From positions 1 through 60,679 of the forward strand of contig NZ_JAUYNW010000038.1 in assembly GCF_030698145.1 (NCBI RefSeq): 60,679 nucleotides of DNA. The letters are read 5' to 3'. Below are positions 40,052 through 48,443 of this stretch, piece by piece (position 1 is the first letter of the stretch; every line of letters begins with the position of its first letter). The notes beneath the pieces were generated by a model. It had not been told where the DNA came from, did not search any database, and saw only the letters and a program-made list of their open reading frames with translations. The translations under genes were made by a program, and so were the position numbers. Origin of the DNA: Phenylobacterium sp. GTDB taxonomy: Bacteria > Pseudomonadota > Alphaproteobacteria > Caulobacterales > Caulobacteraceae.

Positions 40052-41057
40052 CCGGACGGCGGCCGGTGAGGTCGCGGGGGTTCCAGGTCATGGCCCGGGC
40101 GATGGCCCAGGCCGAGACGCGGCGGCGGGCCTGGACCTCGCGCCGGCTCTTCAGGATGGTCGGCAGGCCCTTCAACGACGCCTTGAACGCCCGCCAGACG
40201 ATACCGGCGTGGGGCCGGTTCTCACGGCGCGAGGAAATGTAGATCACCGCCAGCAGGTGCAGCGGCACCACGATCGGCAGCAGCGGCCAGGGCGTGTCCT
40301 TATAGATTCCGTAGAAGCGGTTGCGGGTGCCGTGGAAGACCGCGAACTCCGACTTCCGTCCCCCGGTGGAGGCCGAACCCACGTGGCGGATCACCGCCTT
40401 GGGCGCCAGCACCGTCGGCTCCCCGGCGAGCTGCAGGCGGTAGCCCAGGTCGACGTCCTCGGAATAGCAGAAGAAGAACTCGTCGAAGCCGCCCTGCTCC
40501 AGGAAGAGCCGGCGGTCGATCATCATGGCCGCGCCGCAGGGGCTGAACACCTCGCCCTCCGGCACCTCGTCCGGACAGCGCGACATGTAGCCGCCGCGAT
40601 AGGGGATGCCGTAGCCGCTCATCACGTCGCCCAGGCCGTCGAGCAGGGCCGGGTCCTCGTCCATCAACTGGCGCGAGGTGAAGGAGCGCACGGGCGGATG
40701 GCGCGCCGAGGCCGCCACCAGCTCCGCCAGCCAGTCGGGGGCGGCGAAGGCGTCGGGGTTCAGGAACGCCAGCCACTTGCCGCGCCCCTGCCGGGCGCCC
40801 TGGTTGCCGGCCCCGGAGAAGCCCAGATTGGCGGCATTCTCGATCAGCCGCATGGCCGGGAACGCCCGCGCGATGGCCCGGTCGCCGGGGTCGGGCGAGG
40901 CGTTGTCGATGATCAGCGTCTCGAAGTCGGTGAAGGTCTGGGCCGCCAGATGCTCCAGGCAGGTGCGCAGGGTCGGGCCCGAATTGAAGGCGATCACGCA
41001 GACGGTGATCAGCGGCTTATCGGCCTTGGCCTTGTCTTCCTGCGCGGGGTCGTCCAT
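40011..41057 (-). CDS. Glycosyltransferase family 2 (rhamnosyl-transferase-like)
   Basis: A 348-residue GT-A fold transferase. ITVCVIAFNSGPTLRTCLE and TLIIDNASPD form the nucleotide-sugar site, the DxD-like motif is LNPDAFAAPDWL, and the acceptor segment is FFCYSEDVDLGYRLQLAG. This resembles GT2 proteins for rhamnose or similar sugars, which fits a divergent rfbC 33 bases away. The C-terminus carries a membrane-associating hydrophobic stretch (WPLLPIVVPLHLLAVIYI) and a basic tail. Start ATG 41057 is inferred. The last 41 bases overlap argE in convergent orientation. Confidence 0.88.
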   Translation of the reverse strand: MDDPAQEDKAKADKPLITVCVIAFNSGPTLRTCLEHLAAQTFTDFETLIIDNASPDPGDRAIARAFPAMRLIENAANLGFSGAGNQGARQGRGKWLAFLNPDAFAAPDWLAELVAASARHPPVRSFTSRQLMDEDPALLDGLGDVMSGYGIPYRGGYMSRCPDEVPEGEVFSPCGAAMMIDRRLFLEQGGFDEFFFCYSEDVDLGYRLQLAGEPTVLAPKAVIRHVGSASTGGRKSEFAVFHGTRNRFYGIYKDTPWPLLPIVVPLHLLAVIYISSRRENRPHAGIVWRAFKASLKGLPTILKSRREVQARRRVSAWAIARAMTWNPRDLTGRRPVIRRVRPNRPGEP

Positions 41058-41090
41058 GCGGTGGCGGTTTTCCAAAGCTCCCGGACCGCC

Positions 41091-41645
41091 ATGACGTCGA
41101 TCACGCCGCTCTCGATCCCCGAAGTCCTGCTTATCACGCCCAAGCGCCATGGCGATGCGCGGGGATGGTTCGCCGAGACGTGGAACCGCCAGGCCCTGGC
41201 CAATGCGGGCCTGGACTATGCGTTCGAGCAGGACAACCAGGCCTTCAACGCCAAGGCCGGCACCGTGCGGGGCCTGCACTTCCAGCAGGCGCCCCATCCC
41301 CAGGCCAAGCTGGTCCGGGTTCTGCGTGGCGAGATCTATGACGTCGCCGTCGATGTGCGCGCCGGATCCCCCACCTATGGCAAGTGGGTCGGCGCCAGGC
41401 TGACCGCCGAGGGGGGCGAACAACTTCTGGTGCCGCGCGGTTTCGCCCACGGGTATTGCACGCTGACCGACGATTGCGAGCTCTTCTACAAGGTCGACGG
41501 CCCGTACGCGCCGCAGACCGAGGGATCGCTGCTCTGGAACGATCCTGACCTGGGCATCGACTGGCCGATCGGCGGTGAGGCGATCCTGTCCGACCGCGAC
41601 CGCGTCGCGCTGCGACTCAAGGATATGCCGAGCCTGACCTTCTGA
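41091..41645 (+). CDS. rfbC: dTDP-4-dehydrorhamnose 3,5-epimerase
   Basis: A 184-residue cupin epimerase in dTDP-L-rhamnose synthesis. The signature is GDARGWFAETW at the N-terminus, TVRGLHFQQAPHPQAKLVRV near residue 58 with the catalytic histidine, and VPRGFAHGYCTL near 121. The longest frame extends far upstream through the glycosyltransferase on the other strand, but ATG 41091 starts the family N-terminus. rfbA, rfbB and rfbD are not in the window. The stop overlaps the tesB start (TGATG). Confidence 0.95.
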   Translation: MTSITPLSIPEVLLITPKRHGDARGWFAETWNRQALANAGLDYAFEQDNQAFNAKAGTVRGLHFQQAPHPQAKLVRVLRGEIYDVAVDVRAGSPTYGKWVGARLTAEGGEQLLVPRGFAHGYCTLTDDCELFYKVDGPYAPQTEGSLLWNDPDLGIDWPIGGEAILSDRDRVALRLKDMPSLTF

Positions 41646-42466
41646 TGAGCGAACTGGTCCGCATCCTCGACATCGAGCCCATCGACCTCGACATGTTCCG
41701 GGGCCACACCCCCGAGGGCGAGACCCGGCGGATCTATGGGGGCCAGGTGATCGCCCAGGCCCTGACCGCGGCCTACCGAACCATCGACGGGCGGCACTGC
41801 CACTCGATGCACGCCTATTTCATCCGCCCCGGCGATCCGAAGATTCCGATCCTCTTGAAGGTGGAGCGGGTGCGCGACGGCGGCAGCTTCGCGGTGCGCC
41901 GGGTGGTGGCCCTGCAGCACGGCCAGCAGATCTTCAACCTGGCCGCCTCGTTCCAGGTCCCGGAGAAAGGGTTCGAGCATCAGATCGAGATGCCGGTCCC
42001 GCCCGGCCCCGACGGGCTGATGGACGAGGACGAGCTGCGCAAGGCGGCCGGCGACGAGAGCCCCCGCCGCACCTGGCCCATCGAGGTGCGGCCCGTCGAT
42101 CCCATGCCGCACGGCAAGGCTCCGAAGATGGAGCCGACCCAGTCGGTCTGGTTCCGGGCGCGCGAGCCCCTGCCCGCCGACGTGGCGATCAACCAGTGCG
42201 CCCTGGCCTACGCCTCCGACATGACCTTGCTCGACACGTCGCTGCGGCCGCACGAGGTGGTCTGGAGCGAGGGCCGCCTGCAGGTGGCGAGCCTCGACCA
42301 CGCCCTGTGGTTCCACGAGGCCACCGACTTTTCCGACTGGCACCTCTATGTCCAGGACAGCCCCTCGGCCTCGGGCGGGCGCGGCTTCAACCGTGGCTCG
42401 ATCTTCAACAGCGCCGGCAAGCTGGTCGCCTCGGCCACCCAGGAAGCCCTGATCCGGTATCGGTAG
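41645..42466 (+). CDS. tesB: Acyl-CoA thioesterase II
   Basis: A 273-residue double-hotdog thioesterase. Each half is recognisable: the first with IYGGQVIAQALTAAYRT and SMHAYFIRPGD, the second with SDMTLLDTSLRPHEV, ASLDHALWFHE and GGRGFNRGSIF. The catalytic Asp (in YASDMT), Gln and Thr of TesB are present. It hydrolyses medium to long acyl-CoA. The ATG shares one base with the rfbC stop, so translation is coupled, though the functions are unrelated. Confidence 0.93.
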   Translation: MSELVRILDIEPIDLDMFRGHTPEGETRRIYGGQVIAQALTAAYRTIDGRHCHSMHAYFIRPGDPKIPILLKVERVRDGGSFAVRRVVALQHGQQIFNLAASFQVPEKGFEHQIEMPVPPGPDGLMDEDELRKAAGDESPRRTWPIEVRPVDPMPHGKAPKMEPTQSVWFRAREPLPADVAINQCALAYASDMTLLDTSLRPHEVVWSEGRLQVASLDHALWFHEATDFSDWHLYVQDSPSASGGRGFNRGSIFNSAGKLVASATQEALIRYR

Positions 42467-42472
42467 GTTTAA

Positions 42473-42618
42473 ATCCTCCCCCAGCGCGCAGCGCGGTTAG
42501 GGGAGGTGGCGCGTCGCCCTCTTTGGCGACGTGGCGGAGGGGGCTGAAGCCCACAAACGAGAGTCAAAGTCCCCTTCAGTCAGCTTCGCTGACAGCTCCC
42601 CCAGAGGGGGAGCATCTG
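42473..42618 (-). repeat. Structured intergenic repeat, copy 2 (inverted)
   Basis: A 146-base element homologous to 36379-36520 in the opposite orientation. Shared blocks include the GCTCCCCC...GGGGGAGC hairpin, a GTCAGC / GCTGAC hairpin replacing GTCACC / GGTGAC of copy 1, the GANTC site (42561-42565), a GTCGCC / GGCGAC stem, and the terminal GCGCTGCGCGCTGGGGGAGG-type stem. It lies just after the tesB stop. No coding role. Confidence 0.88.
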
Positions 42619-42638
42619 CTCAATGCCCGTCGTCCAGA

Positions 42639-42671
42639 CAAGAAAAGGCCCGCCGTGGGGCGGCGGGCCTT
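42639..42671 (-). terminator. Intrinsic terminator of the UrcA gene
   Basis: A perfect 11-base stem AAGGCCCGCCG (42645-42655) / CGGCGGGCCTT (42661-42671) with a 5-base loop. On the minus strand it is followed by TTTTCTTG. It lies 53 bases after the UrcA stop, and U-tract and stem are both convincing. On the plus strand the hairpin is followed by no T-run, so it acts on the minus strand only. Confidence 0.85.
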
Positions 42672-42723
42672 GGGATGTCCGATCCAGGGGGAGCTGGGAG
42701 CCGGACGGGGCTGTCAGTCGCGT

Positions 42724-43053
42724 TTAGCGGCTGGCCAGGGTGTTGGCTTGGCGCTTGGCGGCCACGGCCATGTTGTGGGCTTCGAACTTCTCGGCGATCT
42801 CGGCGCGGACCGCGGTCTTGCAGGCGGCCTTCTCGCGCAGGCCCGGTTGGCCGGCGGTGGCGGCGCGGCAGAACTTGCGGGTCGCGGCGTCGGCGCGCTG
42901 CTGGAAGGTCCGGGCGCCTTCGGGGCTGAGGGTGTCGATGTCGGAGGCCTGGATGACCGCGACCGGCGCGGCGTGGGCCGAGGTCGCCAGGGCGGCGACC
43001 GGGATGATGGCGAGGGCCAGGGTGGCGAGGCCGGCGAGGGTGGACTTGAACAT
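42724..43053 (-). CDS. UrcA-family secreted protein
   Basis: A 109-residue protein with a signal peptide (about 1-28, LALAIIPVAALATSAHA then APVAV) and a small alpha-helical domain. The pattern VIQASDIDTLSPEGARTFQQRADAATRKFC plus a second cysteine in EKAACKTAV fits the UrcA family, whose function is unknown; the two cysteines probably form a disulfide. GGGAG lies about 10 bases upstream of ATG 43053. A strong terminator follows. Its promoter region shares a module with the 35-residue gene at 22684-22791. Confidence 0.85.
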   Translation of the reverse strand: MFKSTLAGLATLALAIIPVAALATSAHAAPVAVIQASDIDTLSPEGARTFQQRADAATRKFCRAATAGQPGLREKAACKTAVRAEIAEKFEAHNMAVAAKRQANTLASR

Positions 43054-43098
43054 CTTGTTTCTCCCGTTGCTGGTCGCCCTGGGCGGCCGATGACCAAC

Positions 43099-43146
43099 GA
43101 GATAGACCCCGCCTGTGACGAAGTCTTGTTAAGTCGGAGTAATGAC
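43099..43146 (-). promoter_or_regulatory. Shared promoter/activator module, copy 2
   Basis: On the minus strand, GTCATTAC-N3-GACTTAAC is followed after exactly 23 bases by TATCTC (43104-43099), then TCATCGG in the leader. This is the same arrangement as at 22844-22891. It lies 46-93 bases upstream of the UrcA start codon. Roles as activator site and -10 are inferred. Confidence 0.5.
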
Positions 43147-43206
43147 AGAGATTTAAGAGTATTACAGGAAGTTCATTAACTTGGTTACATAACATTTACT
43201 TAAGTG

Positions 43207-43238
43207 ACGCCGCCGCGTCACAGGTGACGCGGCGGCGT
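43207..43238 (-). terminator. GC-rich hairpin after the enoyl-reductase-like gene
   Basis: A perfect 15-base inverted repeat ACGCCGCCGCGTCAC (43207-43221) / GTGACGCGGCGGCGT (43224-43238) with a 2-base loop, 5 bases past the minus-strand stop at 43244. It probably ends that transcript. The U-tract is weak (CACTTAAGTAAATG), so it may act with Rho or as an mRNA end. Confidence 0.55.
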
Positions 43239-43243
43239 GAAGC

Positions 43244-44395
43244 CTAGGCCGCCTCGACCTTGAAGCTGAGGCCGGCCTTCTCTTGCAGGCGCTCGATCAG
43301 GCGGGTCCCCAGGGCCGCGCCGGGGGTCAGGACCCCGCCAGCGACCTCGGGCGAATTGACCAGGCAGATGGCTGTCTCGGCGATCAGCTTGGAGGTCGAG
43401 CCGTAGCCGGGGTCACGGTCGCCATAGACGCTGACCTTCACCTTGCGCCCGTCCTTGGCGATGCCGATGAACACCAGGTCGTAGAAGCCGGTGTCGCGGT
43501 CATGCTTGCTGGGGCCTTCGCCGGGCTTGGGGCCGCTATTGGCGTCCATGGCGAAGCTGGCCGGGGCTTTGGGGTCGACCACGCTCATCTCGTCATAGAC
43601 GAAGTCGGTCCCGTACGGATGGCCCATCAGGAAGTTGGAGCGGTGGACGTTCTTGGTGTTGATCGCCGCCATCATGAAAGGGCCGACCTGGGCGTCCATG
43701 TCCGGATCGTGCTCGGGCTGGTCGCCGCGCGGCTGTTCCGGCCCGGTGAAGCCCGGGGTCAGCGCGAAGGGGTTGGCCATCAGCATCATCAGGCTGGGAT
43801 CCTTCATGATCGCCGCCATGGTGGCGCGGCCGCTGGCGGCGGTGCCGCCGGAGAGGCCGCCCTTCATGGACCGCACCCGGCCCTTCACCCGCGGGACAGT
43901 CCCGCCGAGTTTCGCCTTGGCCGTCTCCTGGGCGAAGAGCACGCCCAGTTCGAAGGGGATGGAGTCGAAGCCGGCCGAATGCAGGATCCGCGCGCCGCTG
44001 GCCTTGGCGGCCGCATGGTGGGCGGCGACGGTCGACGCCATCCAGTTGGGCTCGCCCGACAGGTCCAGATAGTCGGTCCCGGCCTCGGCGCAGGCGGCGA
44101 TCAGGGCGTCGCCATAGAGCTGATAGGGGCCGACGGTGGTCACGATCGCCTTGGCCCGGCCGACCATGGCCTTCAGCGAGGCGGCGTCGTCGGCGTCGGC
44201 GACCACCAGGGGCGTGTCCTTGGGCGCGCCGATTTCGTCGCGGACCGCGGCCAACTTCTCGGCGCTGCGGCCGGCCATGGCCCATTTGACCTCGCCGCCG
44301 ACGCCGTAGCGCTGGGCCAGGTGCTCGGCCACCAGCCGGCCGGTGAACCCGGTCGCCCCGTAGACGATGATGTCGAACTCCGCGTCGCGGTTCAT
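43244..44395 (-). CDS. Saccharopine dehydrogenase-like enoyl reductase
   Basis: A 383-residue NAD(P)-binding protein. The Rossmann start DIIVYGATGFTGRLVAEHLA and WAMAGRSAEKLAAV fit the saccharopine dehydrogenase/trans-acting enoyl reductase family, together with VGPYQLYGDALIAACAEAGTDYLDLSGE near residue 90. Members reduce C=C bonds in polyketides or act on unknown lipids; they are not lysine enzymes. ATG 44395 has AGGGGA 7 bases upstream. Divergent from the MFS gene. Confidence 0.85.
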   Translation of the reverse strand: MNRDAEFDIIVYGATGFTGRLVAEHLAQRYGVGGEVKWAMAGRSAEKLAAVRDEIGAPKDTPLVVADADDAASLKAMVGRAKAIVTTVGPYQLYGDALIAACAEAGTDYLDLSGEPNWMASTVAAHHAAAKASGARILHSAGFDSIPFELGVLFAQETAKAKLGGTVPRVKGRVRSMKGGLSGGTAASGRATMAAIMKDPSLMMLMANPFALTPGFTGPEQPRGDQPEHDPDMDAQVGPFMMAAINTKNVHRSNFLMGHPYGTDFVYDEMSVVDPKAPASFAMDANSGPKPGEGPSKHDRDTGFYDLVFIGIAKDGRKVKVSVYGDRDPGYGSTSKLIAETAICLVNSPEVAGGVLTPGAALGTRLIERLQEKAGLSFKVEAA

Positions 44396-44543
44396 GGCGG
44401 TCCCCTTCGATTTACATTGTACGTGACCATGCCGGATTTGATCGGCGCGCGCAAACCTCCTGTGGGGAAATCGGCGCTTGATCTTCCCCTTGGGAACCCG
44501 GTCATCTGGCCCAAGCGGCGCGGCGCCTGCGGAGATCGAAGCC

Positions 44544-45977
44544 TTGACCCACGACGCCAGTTCGCCAGGCCGCCCGCTGTCGTCGTCCACCGTGCTTTCG
44601 TTCTCCGCCGCCGCCCTGCCCCTCTGGGCGCTGTCGGTGGCCGTGGCCGTCTACCTGCCCGCCTATTTCGCCAGTCACCTGGGCGTCAGTCTCGGCGTGA
44701 TCGGGGTGGCCTGGGCGGTGGTGCGCTTCCTGGACATCGCCGTCGACCCGGCGCTGGGCATGGTGATGGACCGCACCCGCACGCGGATCGGCCGTTACCG
44801 CGTCTGGTTGCTGATCGGGGCGCCGATCCTGATGGCCTCGGTCTACGCCCTGTTCCTGGCCCCGGCCGGCATCGGAGCCACCTACCTGATCGGCTGGCTG
44901 TTCGTGCTCTATCTGGGCATCTCGATCGTCACCCTGGGCCACCTGGCCTGGGCCGCCACGCTCGCAACCGAGTACCACCAACGCTCTCGGGTGTTCGGGG
45001 TGGTGGCGACCGTGGGCGTAGTGGGCGCGGTGGCCGTGCTGCTGATCCCCATCGCCGCCAGCGCCACCGGCCGTTCGGACGCGCAAGGGGTGCAGGCCAT
45101 GGGCTGGTTCATCTTCTGGCTGGTCCCGGCCTCGGTCGCCCTGGTCTGCCTGCGCACGCCCGAGCACATCGCCCCGGTCCGGGAGGGCGCCCATCTGAAC
45201 CTGAGGGATCTCTGGGCCCTGCTGGTCAAGCCCGACCTAGTGCGGCTGGTCCTGGCCCAGATGGCGTTGACGCTCGGCCCTGGCTGGATGAGCGCGCTCT
45301 ACCTGTTCTTCTTCACCGACGCCCGGGGCTACAGCTCGGAACAGGCCTCGATCCTGCTGCTGATCTATGTGGTGGCGGGCATCGCCGGCGCCCCGGCCAC
45401 CGCGCGCCTGGCCATGAGGTTCGGCAAGCACCGCACCCTGATGGTGACGACCACCGCCTATTCGCTGGGCCTCTGTACGATCCTGTTCCTGCCCAAGGCC
45501 AGCATGGCCGCGGGCGTCCCGATGATGTTCTGGTGCGGCTTCATGGCTGCGGGCTTCGACCTGATGGTCCGCGCCATGCTGGCCGACGTCGGCGACGAGG
45601 TGCGGCTGGACCAGGGCCAGGAGCAGATCAGCCTGATCTACGCGCTGAACACCCTGGCGGCGAAGATCGCCGCGGCCTTCGCCATCGTGCTCACCTTCCC
45701 CCTGCTGGGCTGGCTGGGCTATGTGGCCGTCGAGGGGGCGACCAATACGCCGGCGGCGATCCGCAGCCTGGAGTTCACCTTCATCCTCGGACCCATCGTC
45801 TTCGTGATGCTGGGCGGGGCCTGCGTGATCGGCTGGCGGCTGGACGCGGGGCGTCACGCCGACATCCGCCGCCAGCTCGACGCGCGCGACGCCCAGTACG
45901 CCGAGGCGCCGATCCTGGAGAGCCTGACCACCCAGTCGGCGATCGCCGTCCTGGCCGAGGACGGCAAGCCCGGCTGA
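44544..45977 (+). CDS. MFS transporter (GPH/melibiose-carrier-like)
   Basis: A 477-residue transporter with 12 hydrophobic segments, of the MFS_2/GPH type. The signature DIAVDPALGMVMDRTRTRIGRYRVWLL in the loop after TM2/TM3 and MGWFIFWLVPASVA and FDLMVRAMLADVGDEVRLDQG in the second half identify it. Substrate unknown; the family includes sugar and other cation symporters. Start TTG 44544 has GGAG 11 bases upstream, but other TTG codons (44478) are possible. The C-terminal tail after 440 is cytoplasmic and acidic. Confidence 0.82.
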   Translation: MTHDASSPGRPLSSSTVLSFSAAALPLWALSVAVAVYLPAYFASHLGVSLGVIGVAWAVVRFLDIAVDPALGMVMDRTRTRIGRYRVWLLIGAPILMASVYALFLAPAGIGATYLIGWLFVLYLGISIVTLGHLAWAATLATEYHQRSRVFGVVATVGVVGAVAVLLIPIAASATGRSDAQGVQAMGWFIFWLVPASVALVCLRTPEHIAPVREGAHLNLRDLWALLVKPDLVRLVLAQMALTLGPGWMSALYLFFFTDARGYSSEQASILLLIYVVAGIAGAPATARLAMRFGKHRTLMVTTTAYSLGLCTILFLPKASMAAGVPMMFWCGFMAAGFDLMVRAMLADVGDEVRLDQGQEQISLIYALNTLAAKIAAAFAIVLTFPLLGWLGYVAVEGATNTPAAIRSLEFTFILGPIVFVMLGGACVIGWRLDAGRHADIRRQLDARDAQYAEAPILESLTTQSAIAVLAEDGKPG

Positions 45978-46059
45978 CGTCGCGTCAGAGTATTCTCGCG
46001 CCCGTTTCCGTGACAGCGTAAGGCTAGCCGCCCGCCAGAGGCGTGCGTGGGGAACGAAG

Positions 46060-46968
46060 ATGGCCGGGATGATCCTGCACCACTACGACACCTCGCCCTT
46101 CTCCGAGAAGGTGCGGCTGATGTTCGGCCTGAAAGGGCTGGCCTGGGACTCCGTCCAGGCGCCGGTGATCATGCCCAAGCCCGAGCTCACCCCCCTGACC
46201 GGCGGCTATCGGCGCATTCCGGTGCTGCAGATCGGGGCCGACATCTATTGCGACACACAGGTCATCCTCGCGGAGATCGAGCGCCGCGCGCCCAAGCCGC
46301 CCACCGTCCGCGGCGCAGCCTGGGCGGTCAATTTCTGGGCCGACCGGCTGTTCTTCGGGGTCACGGTCCCGATCATCTTCGGCGAACTGGGCGACGCCAC
46401 CTCGCGGGAGTTCATCGAGGACCGCGAGAAGCTGTCGGGCCGGCCGTTCGACATCGCCGCCATGAAGGCCGCGGCCGGGGTCATGCGGCCGCAATGGCGC
46501 GCCCAGGCCGCCTGGATCGAGGAAGGCCTGGCCCACGGCGCCTGGTTGGACGGCGAGGCGGCCGGCCTCAGCGACATCGCCGCCTACATGAACCTGTGGT
46601 TCCTGGGCCGCAGCCTGCCCACCGTCGCCTATGGCCTGCTGGCGGGCTTGCCGCGCACCCAGGCCTGGCGCGACCGGGTGGCGGCCATCGGCCACGGGAC
46701 CCGCCGGGAGATCACCGGAGCCGAGGCCCTGCAGGCGGCCCACGACGCCGAGCCCGCCCAGCCGCCGACCCACGACCACGCCGATCCCCTAGCCCTGGCG
46801 TCCGGGGCCGCGGTGGTCGTCGCCGCCGACGACTATGGCCGCGACGCCGTGGCCGGGACCCTGGTCGCCGCCACCCCCGACCGCGTGGTCATCGCCCGAC
46901 TGACACCCGAGCTCGGCAGGACCCACATCCATTTCCCCCGCGCCGGCTACCGGGTCGGCAAGGCCTGA
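46060..46968 (+). CDS. Glutathione S-transferase-family protein (long)
   Basis: A 302-residue GST-fold protein. The thioredoxin-like N-terminus shows HHYDTSPFSEKVRLMFGLKGL, where the Ser in SPFSEK is the likely GSH-activating residue, and the cis-Pro lies in RRIPVLQIG. The C-terminal helical domain carries SDIAAYMNLWF. The protein is about 80 residues longer than usual, with a C-terminal extension of unknown fold from about 230. It precedes a crotonase gene by 12 bases. Confidence 0.82.
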   Translation: MAGMILHHYDTSPFSEKVRLMFGLKGLAWDSVQAPVIMPKPELTPLTGGYRRIPVLQIGADIYCDTQVILAEIERRAPKPPTVRGAAWAVNFWADRLFFGVTVPIIFGELGDATSREFIEDREKLSGRPFDIAAMKAAAGVMRPQWRAQAAWIEEGLAHGAWLDGEAAGLSDIAAYMNLWFLGRSLPTVAYGLLAGLPRTQAWRDRVAAIGHGTRREITGAEALQAAHDAEPAQPPTHDHADPLALASGAAVVVAADDYGRDAVAGTLVAATPDRVVIARLTPELGRTHIHFPRAGYRVGKA

Positions 46969-46980
46969 AGGAGCCGCCCC

Positions 46981-47799
46981 ATGGAAGATCGCATCAAGGT
47001 TGAGCTGAAGGACGGCGTGGCCGATGTCCGCCTCACCCGCGCCGACAAGATGAACGCCCTGGACGACGCCATGTTCTCGGCCCTGATCGCCACGGGCGAG
47101 GCGCTGAAGACCCGTCCGGGCGTGCGCGCCATCGTGCTCTCCGGCGAGGGCCGGGCCTTCTGCGCAGGGCTGGACATGGGCAATTTCGGCAAGATGGCCT
47201 CCGGTGAGCGGTCGGGCGGCCAGTCGTCGACGGGCGAGACCCTGGTCAACACCAAGCGCACGCCCGGCGGCTCCAACCGCGCCCAGCACGCGGTGATGGT
47301 CTGGCGCGAACAGACCGTGCCGGTGATCGCCGCGATCCACGGCGTCGCCTTCGGCGGCGGGTTCCAGCTGGCCCTCGGCGCCGACATCCGCTTCGTCACC
47401 GCCGACACCCGGATGTCGGTCATGGAGATCAAGTGGGGCCTGGTGCCCGACATGGCCGGCGTGGTGCTGATGAAGCGCCTGGTGCGCGACGACGTGGCCC
47501 GGGAGCTGACCTATACCGGCCGCCAGTTCAACGGCGAGGAGGCCCTCGCCCTGGGCTTCGCCACCCGGGTCTGCGCCGACCCCTATGCCGAAGCCCTCGC
47601 CCTGGCGGCCGATATCGCGGCCAAGAGCCCGCACGCCATCCGGGGCGCCAAGCGGCTGCTGGACATGGCGCCGGACGCCGATCAGCACGCCATCCTGCTG
47701 GCGGAGAGCCAGGAGCAAACCGTACTGATGGGCTCGCCCAACCAGGTCGAGGCGGTGATGTCGAACATGCAGAAGCGCGCCGCCGTCTATGCGGACTAG
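46981..47799 (+). CDS. Crotonase/enoyl-CoA hydratase-family protein
   Basis: A 272-residue crotonase-fold protein. VRLTRADKMNALDDAM forms the N-terminal strand, the first oxyanion segment is SGEGRAFCAGLDMGNFG and the second HGVAFGGGFQLALGADIRFV. In the latter the usual catalytic Glu is Gln (GGGFQLA), while the second acid is present in MEIKWGLVP. This suggests an activity other than classical hydration, perhaps an isomerase or hydrolase. It sits between two GST genes. Confidence 0.85.
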   Translation: MEDRIKVELKDGVADVRLTRADKMNALDDAMFSALIATGEALKTRPGVRAIVLSGEGRAFCAGLDMGNFGKMASGERSGGQSSTGETLVNTKRTPGGSNRAQHAVMVWREQTVPVIAAIHGVAFGGGFQLALGADIRFVTADTRMSVMEIKWGLVPDMAGVVLMKRLVRDDVARELTYTGRQFNGEEALALGFATRVCADPYAEALALAADIAAKSPHAIRGAKRLLDMAPDADQHAILLAESQEQTVLMGSPNQVEAVMSNMQKRAAVYAD

Positions 47800-47804
47800 T
47801 CGGG

Positions 47805-48443
47805 ATGCTCACCCTTTATCACTGCGCCGATGCGCGCTCCTTCCGGGCCCTGTGGGCGCTGGAGGAGCTCGAGGTCCCCTATGAGCTGAAGCTGCTGCCC
47901 TTCCCGCCGCGGGTGCTGGCGCCGGAGTACCTGGAGCAGAACCCGCTGGGGACCATCCCCCTGCTGGTGGACGGGGCGACGCGGATGACGGAGTCCTCCG
48001 CCATCGTCCAGTACCTGGCGGTCCGGCACGGCGGGCCGCTGCTGGTGACGCCGGACGATCCCGCTTACGGCGCCTGGCTGAACTGGCTCTATCTGGGCGA
48101 GGCGACGCTCACCTTTCCCCAGACCCTGGTGCTCCGCTATACGCGGCTGGAGCCCAAGGAGCGCCGCAACCCGCAGGTGGCCGAGGACTATGGCCGCTGG
48201 TTCATGGCCCGGCTGCGGGCGGTGGACGCGGCCCTGCAGGACGCCGAGCACCTGTGCGCGGGCCGGTTCACGGCGGCGGATATCTCGGTGGGCTACGCCC
48301 TGCTGCTGGCGCAGACGCTGGGCCTCGACGCCCGCTTCAGCCCGGCGGTGAGCGCCTACTGGGCGCGGCTCCAGACCCGCGACGGCTTTAAGCGCGCCAA
48401 GTTGGCCCAGGCCGCCGAGGGCGTTCCTAGTTGGCGGGGCTGA
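47805..48443 (+). CDS. Glutathione S-transferase
   Basis: A 212-residue GST. The N-terminal domain has LYHCADARSFRALWALEELEVPYEL with Ser as likely GSH activator, the cis-Pro in GTIPLLVDG, and ESSAIVQYL. The C-terminal helices have AGRFTAADISVGYALLLA. Length is standard. It begins 5 bases after the crotonase stop. It overlaps the convergent rarD gene by 17 bases. Confidence 0.9.
   Translation: MLTLYHCADARSFRALWALEELEVPYELKLLPFPPRVLAPEYLEQNPLGTIPLLVDGATRMTESSAIVQYLAVRHGGPLLVTPDDPAYGAWLNWLYLGEATLTFPQTLVLRYTRLEPKERRNPQVAEDYGRWFMARLRAVDAALQDAEHLCAGRFTAADISVGYALLLAQTLGLDARFSPAVSAYWARLQTRDGFKRAKLAQAAEGVPSWRG

Noticed and set aside
43190..43211. A CtrA-like site (TTAA-N7-TTAT on the minus strand) upstream of UrcA.
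   Set aside because: The second half-site is TTAT, not TTAA, and its distance from the start codon is about 140 bases. AT-rich DNA makes such near matches likely.
44403..44430. TTTACATTGTACGTGACC upstream of the enoyl-reductase-like gene as a fatty-acid regulator operator.
   Set aside because: Partial resemblance to the MerR-type site at 18004-18033, but no clear dyad and no spacing match.
43283..46021. A 912-codon plus-strand open frame spanning the enoyl-reductase-like gene and the MFS gene.
   Set aside because: GC-rich third positions keep antisense and shifted frames open. The composition is Arg/Gly/Pro/Ala-rich without any domain, while the minus-strand and shifted frames hold real families.
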